The notes beneath the pieces were generated by a model. That model made no database searches. It saw only the letters and a list, made by a program, of their open reading frames with translations, and was not told the origin of the DNA. A program made the translations under genes and the position numbers. Below are positions 29,506 through 42,115 of a stretch of DNA of 55,499 nucleotides, in pieces. Source of the DNA: an uncultured beta proteobacterium (GTDB taxonomy: Bacteria; Pseudomonadota; Gammaproteobacteria; Burkholderiales; Burkholderiaceae_C). Every line of letters begins with the position of its first letter. Position 1 is the first letter of the stretch. Location of the stretch: assembly GCA_903951445.1 (NCBI GenBank), contig CAJBBZ010000075.1:1-55499 (forward strand), in the 5' to 3' direction.

Positions 29506-29712
29506 TTATTGCAGATTGTGCGAACCGGAGTCGTCCGCAAACTGCTCCGGGGCTGGTACCCGGAAGGACTCGCTGGCCCAAGCGCCCAAGTCTAGGTTTT
29601 TGCAGCGCTCACCGCAAAAAGGCCGGTAGGGATTGCGCGGCGCATAGACGCTGTCGCCTTTGCACTGGGGGCAGCTAACGATTTTTTCCGGCACCGAAGG
29701 GCTATCTGGCAT
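29506..29712 (-). CDS. yacG: DNA gyrase inhibitor YacG
   Basis: A 68-residue zinc-ribbon protein that binds GyrB in E. coli. The two knuckles are C-P-Q-C and [13 protein letters not shown], the last being the YacG signature. It is the last gene of the minus-strand rfb-pil-coaE-zapD run, 15 bp after zapD, in the order known from many gamma- and betaproteobacteria. Confidence 0.94.
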   Translation of the reverse strand: MPDSPSVPEKIVSCPQCKGDSVYAPRNPYRPFCGERCKNLDLGAWASESFRVPAPEQFADDSGSHNLQ

Positions 29713-29727
29713 AGGCGCAAAGACGCG

Positions 29728-30483
29728 CTAAGCGCACAGGGTCAGGTCAAACGGGGTGTCGGCGCTATTGCTGTAGAGCTTGCCATCGGCTTCGTGGCGT
29801 ACAAAGCGGATGGAGGCCACCAAACGGTTGGCGCTGATTTCGGGGATGGCGCCCAGGTTGGGGTCCAGGGAGAGTCGCAGCAGCTGGAAGGTGCGGCCTT
29901 GCGGCAGGTTTTGCTGGAATTGCCCACCCAGGGCCACCATTTTTTGCGGGGCACCCGAGTCACGCAGCAGGCCCAAGAGCAAGTGGATGCCGTTGAACAA
30001 GGGTATCAGGCTAGAAACCCATTCACGCAAATCGTTCTGGCGGCGCTGGTCGTCCAGTTTTTGCCAGGCATAGTAGGCAGGCAGGTCAAATTCGCAGGTG
30101 CCGCCCGGAATGCTGGTGCGGCTGCGCAGGCTTTTGAGCCAGTCGTTTTCTCCCAGTTCATGGCCTAATTTGCCCGATGCATTGGTCAGAGACACAAAGC
30201 ATTCTTCCAATTGGGCGAGCAGGCGCTCCAGCACTTCGGTTGCAATCGCGGGGTTGCCCCGGTAAGCCAACATGGTCTGGCGCTGGCGATCCAGGTCTTT
30301 GAGGACGTCGGTTTTGAGGTCAGCGCGCGCGCCGACGTTCAGAATCTCAAACAAGGTGATCAGCGCGAAATGGTGGTCCAGCGCGTCAAACCGCTCCTGC
30401 AGCGTGAACAGTCGCCCAAACAGGTGCTCCAAACGCAAATAGGTGCGAATTTTTTCGTTAAACGGATATTCGTACAGGATCAC
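29728..30483 (-). CDS. zapD: cell division protein ZapD
   Basis: FtsZ-ring-associated protein of 251 residues that bundles FtsZ filaments. The DUF1342 sequence begins ILYEYPFNEKIRTYLRLEHLF and ends with a beta-rich C-terminal region. The start is GTG at 30481-30483, overlapping the coaE stop (GTGA), which suggests coupled translation. Confidence 0.94.
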   Translation of the reverse strand: MILYEYPFNEKIRTYLRLEHLFGRLFTLQERFDALDHHFALITLFEILNVGARADLKTDVLKDLDRQRQTMLAYRGNPAIATEVLERLLAQLEECFVSLTNASGKLGHELGENDWLKSLRSRTSIPGGTCEFDLPAYYAWQKLDDQRRQNDLREWVSSLIPLFNGIHLLLGLLRDSGAPQKMVALGGQFQQNLPQGRTFQLLRLSLDPNLGAIPEISANRLVASIRFVRHEADGKLYSNSADTPFDLTLCA

Positions 30484-31118
30484 GCGCTATTTTTCCAGTG
30501 GCGGGATGATATCTCCAAGAAGGGGAATATTGCGGCCAATTGCTGGCCAATCGCATCGATTGTCACGGATTCATTGAATAAAACATAGTCGGCGCATTGC
30601 AGCCGAGCTGCACGGCTGCTTTGTGCTGCCATGATTTTTTGCACGCTTTCTGCTGTCAAGCTACTGCGCTGCATCACCCGATCAATTTGCGTTTGTGCTT
30701 GGCAATCGACGACCAGCACCCGGTCGAGCACGGTACGCCAGCGCTTGGACTCCACCAAAAGTGGGATATCAAAAGCAATACAGGGCGGAGACGCTAAGGC
30801 GGCCAGGCTGGCCTGGCGCTCAATTTCCGCCGCAATCATGGGATGGAGCAGTGCTTGGAGCTGGGCACGCGCTTGCGGCTGGTCAAACACCAGGGCGCGC
30901 ATGGCGTCGCGGTTCAAAATGCCTGGGGCTTCAAATACCGCATCGCCAAAAGCCTGGGCAATAGCGGGCAGGGCGGCTCCGCCAGGTGCGGTGCAGGCGC
31001 GGGAGATGGCGTCTGCGTCGATAACGGGGATACCTTTATCTGCCAACAGCGCGCAGACCGTGCTTTTGCCGCTGCCAATGCCGCCAGTGATGCCCAAACG
31101 CATGGCGGCTTGGGTCAT
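30480..31118 (-). CDS. coaE: dephospho-CoA kinase CoaE
   Basis: Last enzyme of coenzyme A synthesis, 212 residues. The P-loop is G-G-I-G-S-G-K-S-T, with the D-A-D-A-I-S-R acceptor site and IPLLVESKRW as further family marks. ATG 31118 overlaps the pilD stop (ATGA); the internal ATG 31103 could also serve. Genes coaE, pilD, zapD and yacG form a classic cluster. Confidence 0.95.
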   Translation of the reverse strand: MTQAAMRLGITGGIGSGKSTVCALLADKGIPVIDADAISRACTAPGGAALPAIAQAFGDAVFEAPGILNRDAMRALVFDQPQARAQLQALLHPMIAAEIERQASLAALASPPCIAFDIPLLVESKRWRTVLDRVLVVDCQAQTQIDRVMQRSSLTAESVQKIMAAQSSRAARLQCADYVLFNESVTIDAIGQQLAAIFPFLEISSRHWKNSA

Positions 31119-31957
31119 GGCACCAAGAGCTTGAAACCCGCCGCATTGGCAAACACACATGCCAGACCCGCGCCTACCAAAAAGGGGCCAAAGGGCATGA
31201 CACCGCCTTCGCGCAGACCTTGATTGAACTTCAGCGCGATACCTACAAGCGCGCCAATGACAGAGGACATCAAGATGATGGGAACCAGGGCTTGCCAGCC
31301 CAACCAGGCGCCCAGGCAGGCGAGGAGTTTGAAATCACCATAGCCCATGCCCTCCTTTCCTGTGACGAGTTTGAAAACCCAATAAACAGACCATAGGCTG
31401 AGGTAGCCGACGACAGCGCCCCACAGAGCATGCTCCAAGGTCACTCCGGTCCATTGCAGGTTAGCGCCTATCAGGCCTAGCCACAACAAGGGTAGCACGA
31501 TGGCGTCGGGCAATAAGGTGCTATCCCAGTCAATCAGCGCCAGGCTGAGCATGCCGGCCATCCAAGCGCACCAGGCAAAAGCGGCTGCACCCAGGCCCCA
31601 GCGCCAGCCGCAAAACGCGAATAGCAGCGCGCTACATAGCTCCACTGCGGGGTAGCGAAGGGCAATGGGCGCTTGGCATTGTCGGCAGCGACCGCCCAGC
31701 AAGGCATAGCTGAAAACCGGGACGTTGTCGTACCAGGCGATGCTCGCCGCGCAATGCGGGCAGCTAGAGCGTGGCACTAAAAGGTTAAAAGGCTCGGCAT
31801 CCGGTAGCGAATTACCGGCTGCCTGCGCGCACTCCGCCGCCCACTGGCGCTCCATCATTTTGGGCAAGCGGTAGATCACGACGTTGAGAAAACTGCCTAC
31901 CAGCAAGCCCAGAATGCCAAGCAAGACCACGGCCTGTTCTGCGAGTTCGGCCTGCAT
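31115..31957 (-). CDS. pilD: prepilin peptidase / N-methyltransferase PilD
   Basis: Polytopic membrane aspartyl protease of 280 residues that cleaves and N-methylates type IV prepilins. The N-terminal cytoplasmic domain has GSFLNVVIYRLP and the four zinc cysteines in C-P-H-C and C-R-Q-C. The two catalytic aspartates are in I-D-W-D-S-T-L-L-P-D and G-Y-G-D-F-K. It overlaps pilC by 1 bp and coaE by 4 bp. Confidence 0.95.
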   Translation of the reverse strand: MQAELAEQAVVLLGILGLLVGSFLNVVIYRLPKMMERQWAAECAQAAGNSLPDAEPFNLLVPRSSCPHCAASIAWYDNVPVFSYALLGGRCRQCQAPIALRYPAVELCSALLFAFCGWRWGLGAAAFAWCAWMAGMLSLALIDWDSTLLPDAIVLPLLWLGLIGANLQWTGVTLEHALWGAVVGYLSLWSVYWVFKLVTGKEGMGYGDFKLLACLGAWLGWQALVPIILMSSVIGALVGIALKFNQGLREGGVMPFGPFLVGAGLACVFANAAGFKLLVP

Positions 31958-33189
31958 CAGACCACCTGTCCCATTTTGAAAATCGGCAGGTATAAAGCCA
32001 CTACCATTCCGCCAATAATAGTTCCGAGAAATACGATGATGAAGGGCTCCATCAAGCTGGAGATGCCCGCCACCGCCTCATCCACTTCGGACTCAAAAAA
32101 ATCGGCGGATTTACCCAGCATGTAATCGATGGAGCCAGATTCTTCGCCAATGGCACACATTTGCAGCACCATGGGTGGGAATAAATTGGACTGGGTCATG
32201 GCTGCGGTTAGCGAAACGCCCGAAGACACTTGCTGGCGTATGCGCGCCGTGGCCTCAAGGTAGACAATGTTGCCGGAGGCGCCGCCCACCGATTCGAGCG
32301 CTTCCACCAAAGGCACACCGGCTGCGAACATGGTGGCCAGGGTGCGCGTCCAACGCGCTATACAGGATTTGCGGATCAAGCCTCCAAATACCGGCATCCT
32401 TAGTAACAGCCGGTCGCGCTGGGCTTGTAGTTTTGTACTGGCACGAATGGCGCGTGCGGAAAAAATAAATCCACCAATCAGACCACCAAAAATCAGATAC
32501 CAGTAATTAACGAAAAACTCACTGATGGCGATGAGAATGAGCGTAGGGCGCGGCAACTCGCTGCCGAAAGAGGCGAACATGTCTTTGAAAGCGGGAACCA
32601 CAAATAACATAATGACCGTGACTACGATGCCGGCGACTCCGAGCACCGCAATCGGGTAGGTCAGCGCCGATTTGATCTTCCCTTTGATGGCCTCGGTTTT
32701 TTCCATGTAGAGCGCTAGGCGGTCGAGCAAGGTGTCCAAAATACCGGCCGACTCGCCGGCGGCTACCAAATTGCAGTACAGGTCATCAAACTGCCGGGGA
32801 TGCTTGCGAAACGCGGTGGTCAACGATGAACCCGTCTCCACGTCACTGCGTATGGCGTTGACCATGCGGCCCATGGAGGGGTTACTGCTGCCTTGCCCCA
32901 CAATTTCAAAGGACTGCAGTAGCGGAATGCCCGACTTCATCATGGTGGAGAGCTGGCGTGTAAACAGTGCTACTTCCTTGGGCTTGATGCCCTGAGCCAT
33001 AGAAAAAAACTGCTTGGAAACCGCGCTGGGCCGTATGCCCTGTTTTCGCAAGGCCTCGCGCGCGGCCGCTTCGCTGGTCGCCCGTAACTCGCCCTGCATG
33101 GGCTGGCCTTTGCGGTCCACCCCTTTCCATTTAAATACCGCGTCTACGGCGGCGGCTTTGGCGCTGCCTGCCGATTTTTGTGTTGCCAT
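31957..33189 (-). CDS. pilC: type IV pilus inner-membrane platform protein PilC
   Basis: Platform protein of 410 residues with two GspF-type domains. Recognisable blocks include FTRQLSTMMKSGIPLLQS, GESAGILDTLLDRLA and the second-domain IGEESGSIDYMLGKSADFFE. Three hydrophobic stretches are seen, the last ending the protein. An ATG at 33187-33189 follows pilB by 18 bp, with GAAGGGGG-like ribosome binding sequence ahead of it. Confidence 0.95.
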   Translation of the reverse strand: MATQKSAGSAKAAAVDAVFKWKGVDRKGQPMQGELRATSEAAAREALRKQGIRPSAVSKQFFSMAQGIKPKEVALFTRQLSTMMKSGIPLLQSFEIVGQGSSNPSMGRMVNAIRSDVETGSSLTTAFRKHPRQFDDLYCNLVAAGESAGILDTLLDRLALYMEKTEAIKGKIKSALTYPIAVLGVAGIVVTVIMLFVVPAFKDMFASFGSELPRPTLILIAISEFFVNYWYLIFGGLIGGFIFSARAIRASTKLQAQRDRLLLRMPVFGGLIRKSCIARWTRTLATMFAAGVPLVEALESVGGASGNIVYLEATARIRQQVSSGVSLTAAMTQSNLFPPMVLQMCAIGEESGSIDYMLGKSADFFESEVDEAVAGISSLMEPFIIVFLGTIIGGMVVALYLPIFKMGQVV

Positions 33190-33207
33190 TGTTATTTCCC
33201 CCTTCTA

Positions 33208-34937
<1,730 letters not shown>

Positions 34938-34941
<4 letters not shown>

Positions 34942-35474
34942 AGTTGGTCCAGGCCTAAGCCCTTGGCGTCTTTGTCCGATACCAGGGGCTGTGAAGCTCC
35001 CAGCGGCCAGTCGATGGCGACCAAAGGGTCATTCCAAGCCAAGCAGCGTTCGGAAGCAGGGTTGTAATACTCGGTGGTTTTGTAAAGAAAGTCGGCGCTT
35101 TCAGATAGGACCAGAAAACCATGCGCCAAACCGGGCGGAATCCACAGTTGGCGCTGGTTGTCCACGGAAAGTTCAACACCTACCCATTTGCTGTAGGTCG
35201 GGGAATCTCGCCGTATATCGACGACTACGTCAAACACCGCCCCGGCTACCACACGGACCAATTTTCCCTGTGGCCGTTCCGCTTGGAAATGCATACCCCG
35301 CAGTACATGGCGCTGCGAACGGGAGTGGTTGTCCTGCACGAAATGCAATTGCAGACCGGTAACATCGGCAAAAACCTGCTCGTTATAGCTTTCCAGAAAA
35401 AACCCGCGCGCATCTCCAAATACCCGTGGTTCGATTAGCAGCACATGGGCGATGGCAGTAGGCGTGACGCGCAT
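34938..35474 (-). CDS. rfbC: dTDP-4-dehydrorhamnose 3,5-epimerase
   Basis: RmlC of dTDP-L-rhamnose synthesis, 178 residues. The cupin shows the catalytic H in H-S-R-S-Q-R-H-V-L-R-G-M-H-F-Q and PPGLAHGFLVLSE. ATG 35474 gives [21 protein letters not shown]; the upstream in-frame region lies over rfbA and is not family sequence. It overlaps rfbA by 1 bp and pilB by 4 bp. Confidence 0.95.
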
Positions 35475-36373
35475 CAATACACCTTTTCTTTCAGCAGGCG
35501 CAGCAAATAATGCCCGTAGTCTGATTTGCCTAAAGTGCTTGCTAATTTTTCTAATTGTGTGTCGTCGATCCAATTATTACGCCAGCTTATTTCTTCTGGC
35601 GCAGCAACTTTCAGCCCCTGGCGTTTTTCGACGGTGTAAATAAATTGACCCGCCTCCAGCATCGATTCATGGGTGCCGGTATCCAGCCAGGCATAACCAC
35701 GGCCCATGGTTTGCACATCCAATTGACCTGCCTGCAAATAAAGGCGGTTCAGATCGGTGATTTCTAATTCACCACGCGGTGATGGCTTGATTTGTTTAGC
35801 CAGTTGCACCACTTGCTGGTCATAAAAATACAGGCCTGTGACGGCATAGCGCGACTTCGGTGCTTTAGGTTTTTCTTCCAAACTGATCGCGCTACCCGCC
35901 GCGTCGAACTCCACCACGCCATAACGCTCCGGGTCTTGCACCGCATAGGCAAATACAGTGGCGCCCGTAGTTTTTTGATTTGCCGATTGCAGTAGTGAAG
36001 CAAAATCATGACCGTAGAAAATATTGTCGCCCAGCACCAGTGCGCTAGGGCTGTCCTGCAAAAAGGATTCGCCGATTAAGAAGGCCTGGGCCAGCCCATC
36101 CGGGCTGTCTTGAATCGCATATTGCAGATTCAAACCCCATTGCGCCCCATCGCCCAGTAATTGAGAAAAGCGCGGTGTATCTTGCGGTGTGGAAATGACC
36201 AGAATGTCGCGAATACCTGCCAGCATCAGGGTGCTGAGCGGGTAATAAATCATGGGTTTATCGTAGATGGGCAGCAATTGCTTACTCACCACCTGGCTGG
36301 CGGGGTACAGGCGGGTGCCCGCGCCCCCCGCCAAAATAATGCCTTTTCGATTTAATTTATTTATATTTTTCAT
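35474..36373 (-). CDS. rfbA: glucose-1-phosphate thymidylyltransferase
   Basis: RmlA, first enzyme of dTDP-L-rhamnose synthesis, 299 residues. The nucleotide-binding loop is [15 protein letters not shown], followed by [30 protein letters not shown] and EEKP. The nucleotide composition is somewhat less GC-rich than its neighbours. It overlaps rfbD by 4 bp. Confidence 0.96.
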   Translation of the reverse strand: MKNINKLNRKGIILAGGAGTRLYPASQVVSKQLLPIYDKPMIYYPLSTLMLAGIRDILVISTPQDTPRFSQLLGDGAQWGLNLQYAIQDSPDGLAQAFLIGESFLQDSPSALVLGDNIFYGHDFASLLQSANQKTTGATVFAYAVQDPERYGVVEFDAAGSAISLEEKPKAPKSRYAVTGLYFYDQQVVQLAKQIKPSPRGELEITDLNRLYLQAGQLDVQTMGRGYAWLDTGTHESMLEAGQFIYTVEKRQGLKVAAPEEISWRNNWIDDTQLEKLASTLGKSDYGHYLLRLLKEKVY

Positions 36374-37284
36374 AATTCACGCGTTTCAACGATTTCCTGC
36401 AATATCCGGCGCACCCCAAGTTGCCAAAATGGTAAGTGTATCGAAAATATATCCCTAAAACGGCGGCAATCGAGCCTGGAGTTCAAAGGGCGGGGGGCTG
36501 CGACTGGATATTGCGCGCTTTGGATGGGCAAGACCCGCTCTGGCGCTACTTTGAGGGGCATTCCCAGGCGGCGCGCCTCCTGCAACACGAATTGGGCATA
36601 GCCGTGCCAGCTGGTCTGGCCGGCGGCCGCGCAGTGGTAAAGACCGGCCAAGGCCGGCTGCGCCATCGCCTGGCGCAAGGCCTGCGCGCTGGCATCGGCC
36701 AGCAGTTCTGCCCCGGTGGGCGCGCCGATCTGGTCGTCGATAACCCTTAGTTCCTCGCGCTCAGCCCCAAGGCGCAGCATGGTTTTGGCGAAATTACTGC
36801 CACGGGCGGCATAGACCCAGCTAGTGCGCAAGATCAAGTGCTTAGGGTTACGGGCGATTTCCAGTTCGCCCTGGCGTTTGCTAGCGCCGTAGACGCTTAG
36901 CGGCGCACAGGTATCGGACTCGCGCCAGGGCGTCTCGCCGCTGCCGTCAAACACATAGTCAGTCGAGAAATGCATCAGCCAGGCACCAAGGCGCAGGGTT
37001 TCTTCGGCCAGCAGGGCGGGCGCTTGGGCGTTGATGGCGTAAGCCTTCTCGACCTCAGTTTGTGCCTTATCCACGGCGGTGTAAGCGGCGGCGTTCACTA
37101 CCAAGTCGGGTGCCACTGCGCGAACAGCCTTTCGTAAACCTTCCAGGTCTGCCAAATCGCCGCACCACTGGTTCGGGTTGTCTTGGGCCTGGCTTGCCAG
37201 CGCGACCACCTCGCCTAAGGGGGCCAGGCTGCGCTCTAATTCCCAGCCCAGTTGCCCGTTGCGGCCCAGAAGCAGAATTTTCAT
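36370..37284 (-). CDS. rfbD: dTDP-4-dehydrorhamnose reductase
   Basis: RmlD, last step of dTDP-L-rhamnose synthesis, 304 residues. It has an N-terminal Rossmann motif G-R-N-G-Q-L-G, the [15 protein letters not shown] block and the catalytic Y-G-A-S-K. ATG 37284 gives [17 protein letters not shown]; the longer in-frame extension to 37359 lies within rfbB. The stop and start overlap rfbA and rfbB by 4 bp on each side. Confidence 0.95.
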   Translation of the reverse strand: MKILLLGRNGQLGWELERSLAPLGEVVALASQAQDNPNQWCGDLADLEGLRKAVRAVAPDLVVNAAAYTAVDKAQTEVEKAYAINAQAPALLAEETLRLGAWLMHFSTDYVFDGSGETPWRESDTCAPLSVYGASKRQGELEIARNPKHLILRTSWVYAARGSNFAKTMLRLGAEREELRVIDDQIGAPTGAELLADASAQALRQAMAQPALAGLYHCAAAGQTSWHGYAQFVLQEARRLGMPLKVAPERVLPIQSAQYPVAAPRPLNSRLDCRRFRDIFSIHLPFWQLGVRRILQEIVETREL

Positions 37285-38357
37285 GGGGCGCCGCCCGCGC
37301 CTTGGTACTGCTGGGCCACCCAGTCGCGGTAGGCGCCCGATTGGACTTCCTGCACCCACTGTGGGTTGTCTAAATACCAGCGTACGGTTTTGCGCAAACC
37401 CGTTTCAAAAGTTTCTGCCGGTTTCCAGCCCAGTTCTTCGCTGATTTTGCGCGCGTCAATCGCGTAACGACGGTCGTGGCCGGGGCGATCGGTGACAAAA
37501 CTGATTTGGCTAGCGTAGGGCTGGGCGTCACTGCGTGGCTGCATTTCGTCCAGCAGCGCGCAGACCGAATGCACGATGTCCAAGTTGGCTTTTTCGTTCC
37601 AGCCGCCCACGTTATAGGTTTCGCCAACACGTCCACTCGAGAGCACCACGCGGATCGCCGAGCAATGGTCTTTCACATACAGCCAATCGCGGATTTGCTG
37701 GCCGTCGCCATAGACAGGCAAGGGCTTGCCGGCCAAGGCGTTCACGATCATTAGGGGGATCAACTTTTCGGGAAAGTGCAATGGCCCATAGTTATTGCTG
37801 CAGTTGGTGGTCAGCACCGGCAGACCGTAGGTGTGGTGGTAGGCGCGCACCAAATGGTCGCTGGCGGCCTTGGAGGCGGAATACGGGCTATTGGGCTCGT
37901 AGCGCCGCGATTCGCTAAAGGCGGCTTCATTCGGCACCAAGGAGCCATAGACCTCGTCGGTGGACACATGCAAAAACCTGAAATTGGAAGCGTCCGGTTC
38001 TGTCAGACCACCCCGATACGCCCGCACCGCTTCCAGTAAGCGGAAGGTGCCCACAATATTGGTTTCGATAAATTCCGCCGGGCCGCTGATAGACCGGTCC
38101 ACATGGCTTTCAGCCGCAAAATTAAGGATGGCGCGAGGCTGATAACGCGCCAGCAGCGTCGCCACCAAGGCACTGTCCCCGATGTCGCCGTGTACAAAAA
38201 CATGCTTAGGATTGTCTTTAACCGGGTCCAGATTGCGCAAATTGCCGGCATAGGTCAATTTGTCCAGATTGACCACGGTTTCCTCGCTCTGGGCAAGCCA
38301 GTCGAGCACAAAATTACTGCCGATAAAGCCTGCGCCGCCGGTCACGAGAATTGCCAT
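37281..38357 (-). CDS. rfbB: dTDP-glucose 4,6-dehydratase
   Basis: RmlB, second step of dTDP-L-rhamnose synthesis, 358 residues. NAD-binding [10 protein letters not shown] is at the N-terminus; [10 protein letters not shown] and the Y-S-A-S-K-A-A-S-D catalytic motif follow. ATG 38357 gives [17 protein letters not shown]. It is the first gene of the minus-strand run; a 196-bp gap before the divergent TPR gene should contain promoters for both. Confidence 0.96.
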   Translation of the reverse strand: MAILVTGGAGFIGSNFVLDWLAQSEETVVNLDKLTYAGNLRNLDPVKDNPKHVFVHGDIGDSALVATLLARYQPRAILNFAAESHVDRSISGPAEFIETNIVGTFRLLEAVRAYRGGLTEPDASNFRFLHVSTDEVYGSLVPNEAAFSESRRYEPNSPYSASKAASDHLVRAYHHTYGLPVLTTNCSNNYGPLHFPEKLIPLMIVNALAGKPLPVYGDGQQIRDWLYVKDHCSAIRVVLSSGRVGETYNVGGWNEKANLDIVHSVCALLDEMQPRSDAQPYASQISFVTDRPGHDRRYAIDARKISEELGWKPAETFETGLRKTVRWYLDNPQWVQEVQSGAYRDWVAQQYQGAGGAP

Positions 38358-38553
38358 AAATACCTTTATTGCACCGAAATTGAAACCGCTTGACAGTTTA
38401 ATGGCCTTTAAAACCAGCGCCGCATCCAGCGGTGGCGCTGGGCAGACCGAAAAACAGTAAATAGCGCAAGGCCGAGCCGATAATATTCGCCTATGACCCA
38501 CAAGCCACGTTCCTCCCCTTTGCCGCTTGCGGCGATGGGTAGTTAAGCGGCCT

Positions 38554-40329
38554 ATGCAAGGCCCCCAGGCGCTGGCAGCCTTATTTCAGGAAGGACTATC
38601 CCTGCACCAGCAAGGCCAGCTCGAACAGGCCAGGCTTGCCTACGAGCGCATGCTGGCTCTGCATCCGGGGCATGCCGATGCCATGCACATGCTGGGGGTC
38701 ATGGCCATGCAGTCAACAAACTACGCTTTGGCAGTCGAGCGCATCAGCGTTTCAGTTCAAGCCAATCCGGTCAACGCCACGGCGCAGTTCAATTTGGGCC
38801 TGGCCTACAAGGAATTGCAGCGTTTTGACGAGGCACTGTCCTGTTACCAGCAAGCTATAGACCTGAGGCCTGGTTACGCAGAGGTTTTTAACCACAAGGG
38901 AGTGGTGCTGCACGCTTGCCAGCGCTTTGATGAGGCGATAGACAACCTGAGTCAGGCTATTGGCCTCAAAGCGGATTACGCACAGGCGTTTTTTAACCGT
39001 GCCCTTGTGTTGCATGCCACCGGACACTTGGATGCGGCATTCGCCGATTTTGAAAAAGCTTTAGAAATTAAGCCGGACTATGCCCAGGCTTGGAATAACC
39101 GAGGCGTGGTTTTACAGGAGCAATTGCGTTGGGACGAGGCGGCCACCAGCTATGTGCGAGCAATAGCGGCCCAGCCCGATCTTGGCCAAGCCCATTACAA
39201 CCTGGGTAATGCGCTGCGGGCCCTGGGCCGGTTTGAGGAGGCCATAAGTAGCTATGACGCTGCCATTGCGCTAGAGGCCGACGCAGCCCACGCCTTCAAT
39301 AACCGTGGCTTGGCATTGCAAGAGCTGCAAAGCAGTGCGCAGGCCATAGCAAGTTATGACGCCGCCATTGCAATCCAAGCCAATTATGCGGATGCGTACT
39401 GGAACAAGGCGATTGAATTGCTGCTGTGCGGCGATTTTGCGCAGGGCTGGAAACTCTACGAGTGGCGCTGGCAGCGGGACGCGTTTACTTCGCGCAAACG
39501 CGACTTTGCGCAGCCGCCGTGGCTGGGGGATGCGCCGCTGCTCGGTAAAACCGTGCTCTTGCACGCCGAACAGGGCTTGGGTGACAGCATCCAGTTTTGC
39601 CGCTACGCCCGCGACGTTCAAGCCCTGGGCGCCCATGTGCTCCTGGAAGTCCCCCGCTCTTTGATGGCCCTGTTTGCAAGCTTGGAAGGCGTCAGCCAAA
39701 TAATTGAAAAAGGTGCGCCCTTACCGCAGTTTGACTACCACTGTCCCTTGCTGAGCCTGCCACTGGCGTTTCAAACGCAGCTGGAGTACCTACCCGGCCG
39801 CACTCCTTACCTGGCCAGCACCGCGCCCCAGCGGGACCGCTGGCAGCGCCGCTTAGGGCCGCGCACCAAGCCGCGCGTGGGCTTGGTGTGGAGTGGCAAT
39901 GCGCTGGATAAAAACGACTTGCAACGCAGCGTGCGCTTGCAAGATTTATTGCCGTATTTGTCTTCTGACTTCGAATTCATCTGCTTGCAAAAAGAGATGC
40001 GACCTGCCGACCAGCATCTATTACAAACCAGTCAGATCCGCTTTTTCGGCGTGCAGATAGAGGATTTTTCTGATACCGCAGCTTTGTGCGATTTGTTGGA
40101 TTTGGTGATCTCGGTCGATACCAGCGTGGCGCATCTGGCCGGTGCGCTGGGCAAGCCAACCTGGATTTTGCTGCCTTACACCCCTGATTGGCGCTGGATG
40201 CTTCATCGGGACGATAGTCCCTGGTATCCCAGTGTCAGGCTGTACCGGCAAACGCAGGAACGCGCATGGCCGTCGGTCTTGGAGCGCATGCGCTCAGATT
40301 TGAGCGGGTTTCCCGGTGGCGGCGCTTGA
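38554..40329 (+). CDS. TPR protein with C-terminal glycosyltransferase-9-like domain
   Basis: A 591-residue protein. The first 300 residues are about eight tetratricopeptide repeats (for example [26 protein letters not shown]). The C-terminal half resembles ADP-heptose/GT9-type domains: [33 protein letters not shown], and [34 protein letters not shown] 38554 is preferred to the TTG at 38527. It is divergent from the rhamnose operon, so a role in glycosylating pilin, flagellin or surface polysaccharide is plausible. The acceptor is unknown. Confidence 0.85.
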   Translation: MQGPQALAALFQEGLSLHQQGQLEQARLAYERMLALHPGHADAMHMLGVMAMQSTNYALAVERISVSVQANPVNATAQFNLGLAYKELQRFDEALSCYQQAIDLRPGYAEVFNHKGVVLHACQRFDEAIDNLSQAIGLKADYAQAFFNRALVLHATGHLDAAFADFEKALEIKPDYAQAWNNRGVVLQEQLRWDEAATSYVRAIAAQPDLGQAHYNLGNALRALGRFEEAISSYDAAIALEADAAHAFNNRGLALQELQSSAQAIASYDAAIAIQANYADAYWNKAIELLLCGDFAQGWKLYEWRWQRDAFTSRKRDFAQPPWLGDAPLLGKTVLLHAEQGLGDSIQFCRYARDVQALGAHVLLEVPRSLMALFASLEGVSQIIEKGAPLPQFDYHCPLLSLPLAFQTQLEYLPGRTPYLASTAPQRDRWQRRLGPRTKPRVGLVWSGNALDKNDLQRSVRLQDLLPYLSSDFEFICLQKEMRPADQHLLQTSQIRFFGVQIEDFSDTAALCDLLDLVISVDTSVAHLAGALGKPTWILLPYTPDWRWMLHRDDSPWYPSVRLYRQTQERAWPSVLERMRSDLSGFPGGGA

Positions 40330-40381
40330 TACCTTTAGGGACTGGAAGCTTTAACTTCTGAATGCGGGCCACCCCTTGCGT

Positions 40382-41170
40382 TTATGGGCCAAACACAAAA
40401 GTTTCAATGGCTTGATAAGCCTCTTGCCCTGCGCCATAAAACATATGAAAACCCGAGCTGCAAACATCCTGGGCTTGGCCTTCGCCGCCCCGAATGAGCA
40501 CGTAGCGCAGGCGTTGGGTATTGGTGCTGCGCTGTTCTTCAAAAACTTTGCGCGAGTTGTAATTCGTCGATTTAGCGCAGGCGTCTTTTTCGTGGGCAAG
40601 AAAAAGTATAGATAACTGCGTTTTGTTATCAAAGCGAGCGCCATTGCGCGCAGAGCTGTAGATGGCGCCCGCAATCAAATCAGTTTTATTCTCTCTTTGC
40701 AGCATGGCATAAACCTCTGTCAAGCTGACAGCGCCATTGCTATGGCCCATAAGCCACACCGGAACACCGTAGTTTGATTTGTAATAGCGAACAACCGATT
40801 CGATGCGCGCCAAATGTTCCGCACTGGTGCGGGAAACCGGGTAGTTGGAACCCACGGGCAAGGGCACCGGTGAATCAAAAATCACCACATTAAAACTACC
40901 GCTGCTTATATTGCCATCGCTCAAGGGCTTCAGTGTTGCGCCATAGAAACCGCCCAGATTTTTGCGCTCTGGCGTTAAGCCAAGGCGCCCCTCGCCACCG
41001 GGTATGTAAATGAGTGTTGCCTTTGGCGTGGACCCTGGCCATAAAAAGGTAAGCGTGGGCTCCACATTGCCGCTTGCACCTTGCGCGCCAAATACGACGG
41101 GGATGACTTGGGCTGAGGCGAAATGTGTGCTTGCAAAAAGTGCAAGTAAGCAGGCAAATAGAAAACGCAT
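40382..41170 (-). CDS. secreted alpha/beta-hydrolase-like protein
   Basis: A 262-residue protein with a clear signal peptide (MRFLFACLLALFASTHFASA). Its alpha/beta-hydrolase features include the strand TLIYIPGGEG and the nucleophile elbow G-H-S-N-G-A, with a possible catalytic His in SSGFHMFYG near the C-terminus. Two cysteine pairs could form disulfides. The substrate is unknown. Bracketed by unrelated genes, it seems to be a single-gene unit. Confidence 0.75.
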   Translation of the reverse strand: MRFLFACLLALFASTHFASAQVIPVVFGAQGASGNVEPTLTFLWPGSTPKATLIYIPGGEGRLGLTPERKNLGGFYGATLKPLSDGNISSGSFNVVIFDSPVPLPVGSNYPVSRTSAEHLARIESVVRYYKSNYGVPVWLMGHSNGAVSLTEVYAMLQRENKTDLIAGAIYSSARNGARFDNKTQLSILFLAHEKDACAKSTNYNSRKVFEEQRSTNTQRLRYVLIRGGEGQAQDVCSSGFHMFYGAGQEAYQAIETFVFGP

Positions 41171-41342
41171 TTTTCCAACTCTCAGACGTTAAATTCAATG
41201 GTAGCGGATGTCTAGATTAAGATACCACTACATCCTATAAGCTCGCCTTCATGCAAATATAAAAGCCTCTAATGCGCACCAAAGCCTAAAGGAACGGATA
41301 GGGATAAGGCGCGCAGCCTGTCGGTAAGGACGCTCTATACCT

Positions 41343-42092
41343 ATGCATCCCGTTGCGGCCTCACCCCATGCCGTTGCCCGCTTGCGCGCAGCGCGCTTAG
41401 CCCGCAGTTCCAAGCCCTTTCTAGCGCGTGGTGGTATCAAAGGTGCGCGCTGCGACGGCTGTCGCTTGGTGCCCAGCCACTGTATGTGTCATTTGCGCCC
41501 AAGCCTATCAACGCAGGCCGGCGTATGTTTGTTGATGGCGGATATCGAAGCGCTCAAGCCCAGTAATACCGGGTGGCTGGTAGCCGATGTCGTCGAAGAT
41601 ACCCACGCCTTTGGCTGGGCGCGCACTGAAACCGACCCCGCTTTGCTCGCCCTGCTGGCCGACCCACAATGGCAGCCTTATGTGGTGTTCCCCGCAGAGT
41701 ACGCGCCGCCGGAGCGCGTGGTGCACGCCGTGCACGATGCGTCCGGGCCCAGCGCTAAGCGTACTTTGTTTATCTTGTTAGACGGTACATGGGCAGAGGC
41801 GCGCAAGATGTTTCGCAAAAGCCCTTATCTGGACCGATTTCCAGTGCTCAGTTTGTCGCCCTCGCAGCTCTCGCGTTACCAACTGCGTCGATCGCGTCGC
41901 GATGATCATTTTTGCACCAGCGAAGTCGCCGCACTTTGTCTGGAACTAGCGGGCGAGGCCCTGGCCGCAGAAACATTGGACGCCTATTTGGACGTCTACA
42001 CCCACCATTACTTGCGCGCCAAGCAACAGCTACCGGTAGCGCGTGAAGACCCAGCCGCTTCGCGCTGGCGGAATCTAGGCCTTGTCGCCTAG
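41343..42092 (+). CDS. DTW domain protein (tRNA-uridine aminocarboxypropyltransferase)
   Basis: A 249-residue member of the TapT/YfiP family, which makes acp3U in tRNA from SAM. The zinc-type cysteine pattern C-D-G-C-x6-C-M-C and the naming motif L-D-G-T-W-A-E-A-R-K-M are present, followed by SRYQLRRSRRDDHFCTSEVAA. The first 30 residues are basic and may be dispensable. It converges with the TetR gene 23 bp downstream. Confidence 0.88.
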   Translation: MHPVAASPHAVARLRAARLARSSKPFLARGGIKGARCDGCRLVPSHCMCHLRPSLSTQAGVCLLMADIEALKPSNTGWLVADVVEDTHAFGWARTETDPALLALLADPQWQPYVVFPAEYAPPERVVHAVHDASGPSAKRTLFILLDGTWAEARKMFRKSPYLDRFPVLSLSPSQLSRYQLRRSRRDDHFCTSEVAALCLELAGEALAAETLDAYLDVYTHHYLRAKQQLPVAREDPAASRWRNLGLVA

Positions 42093-42115
42093 CGGATACC
42101 GGCTCGACCGACTTG

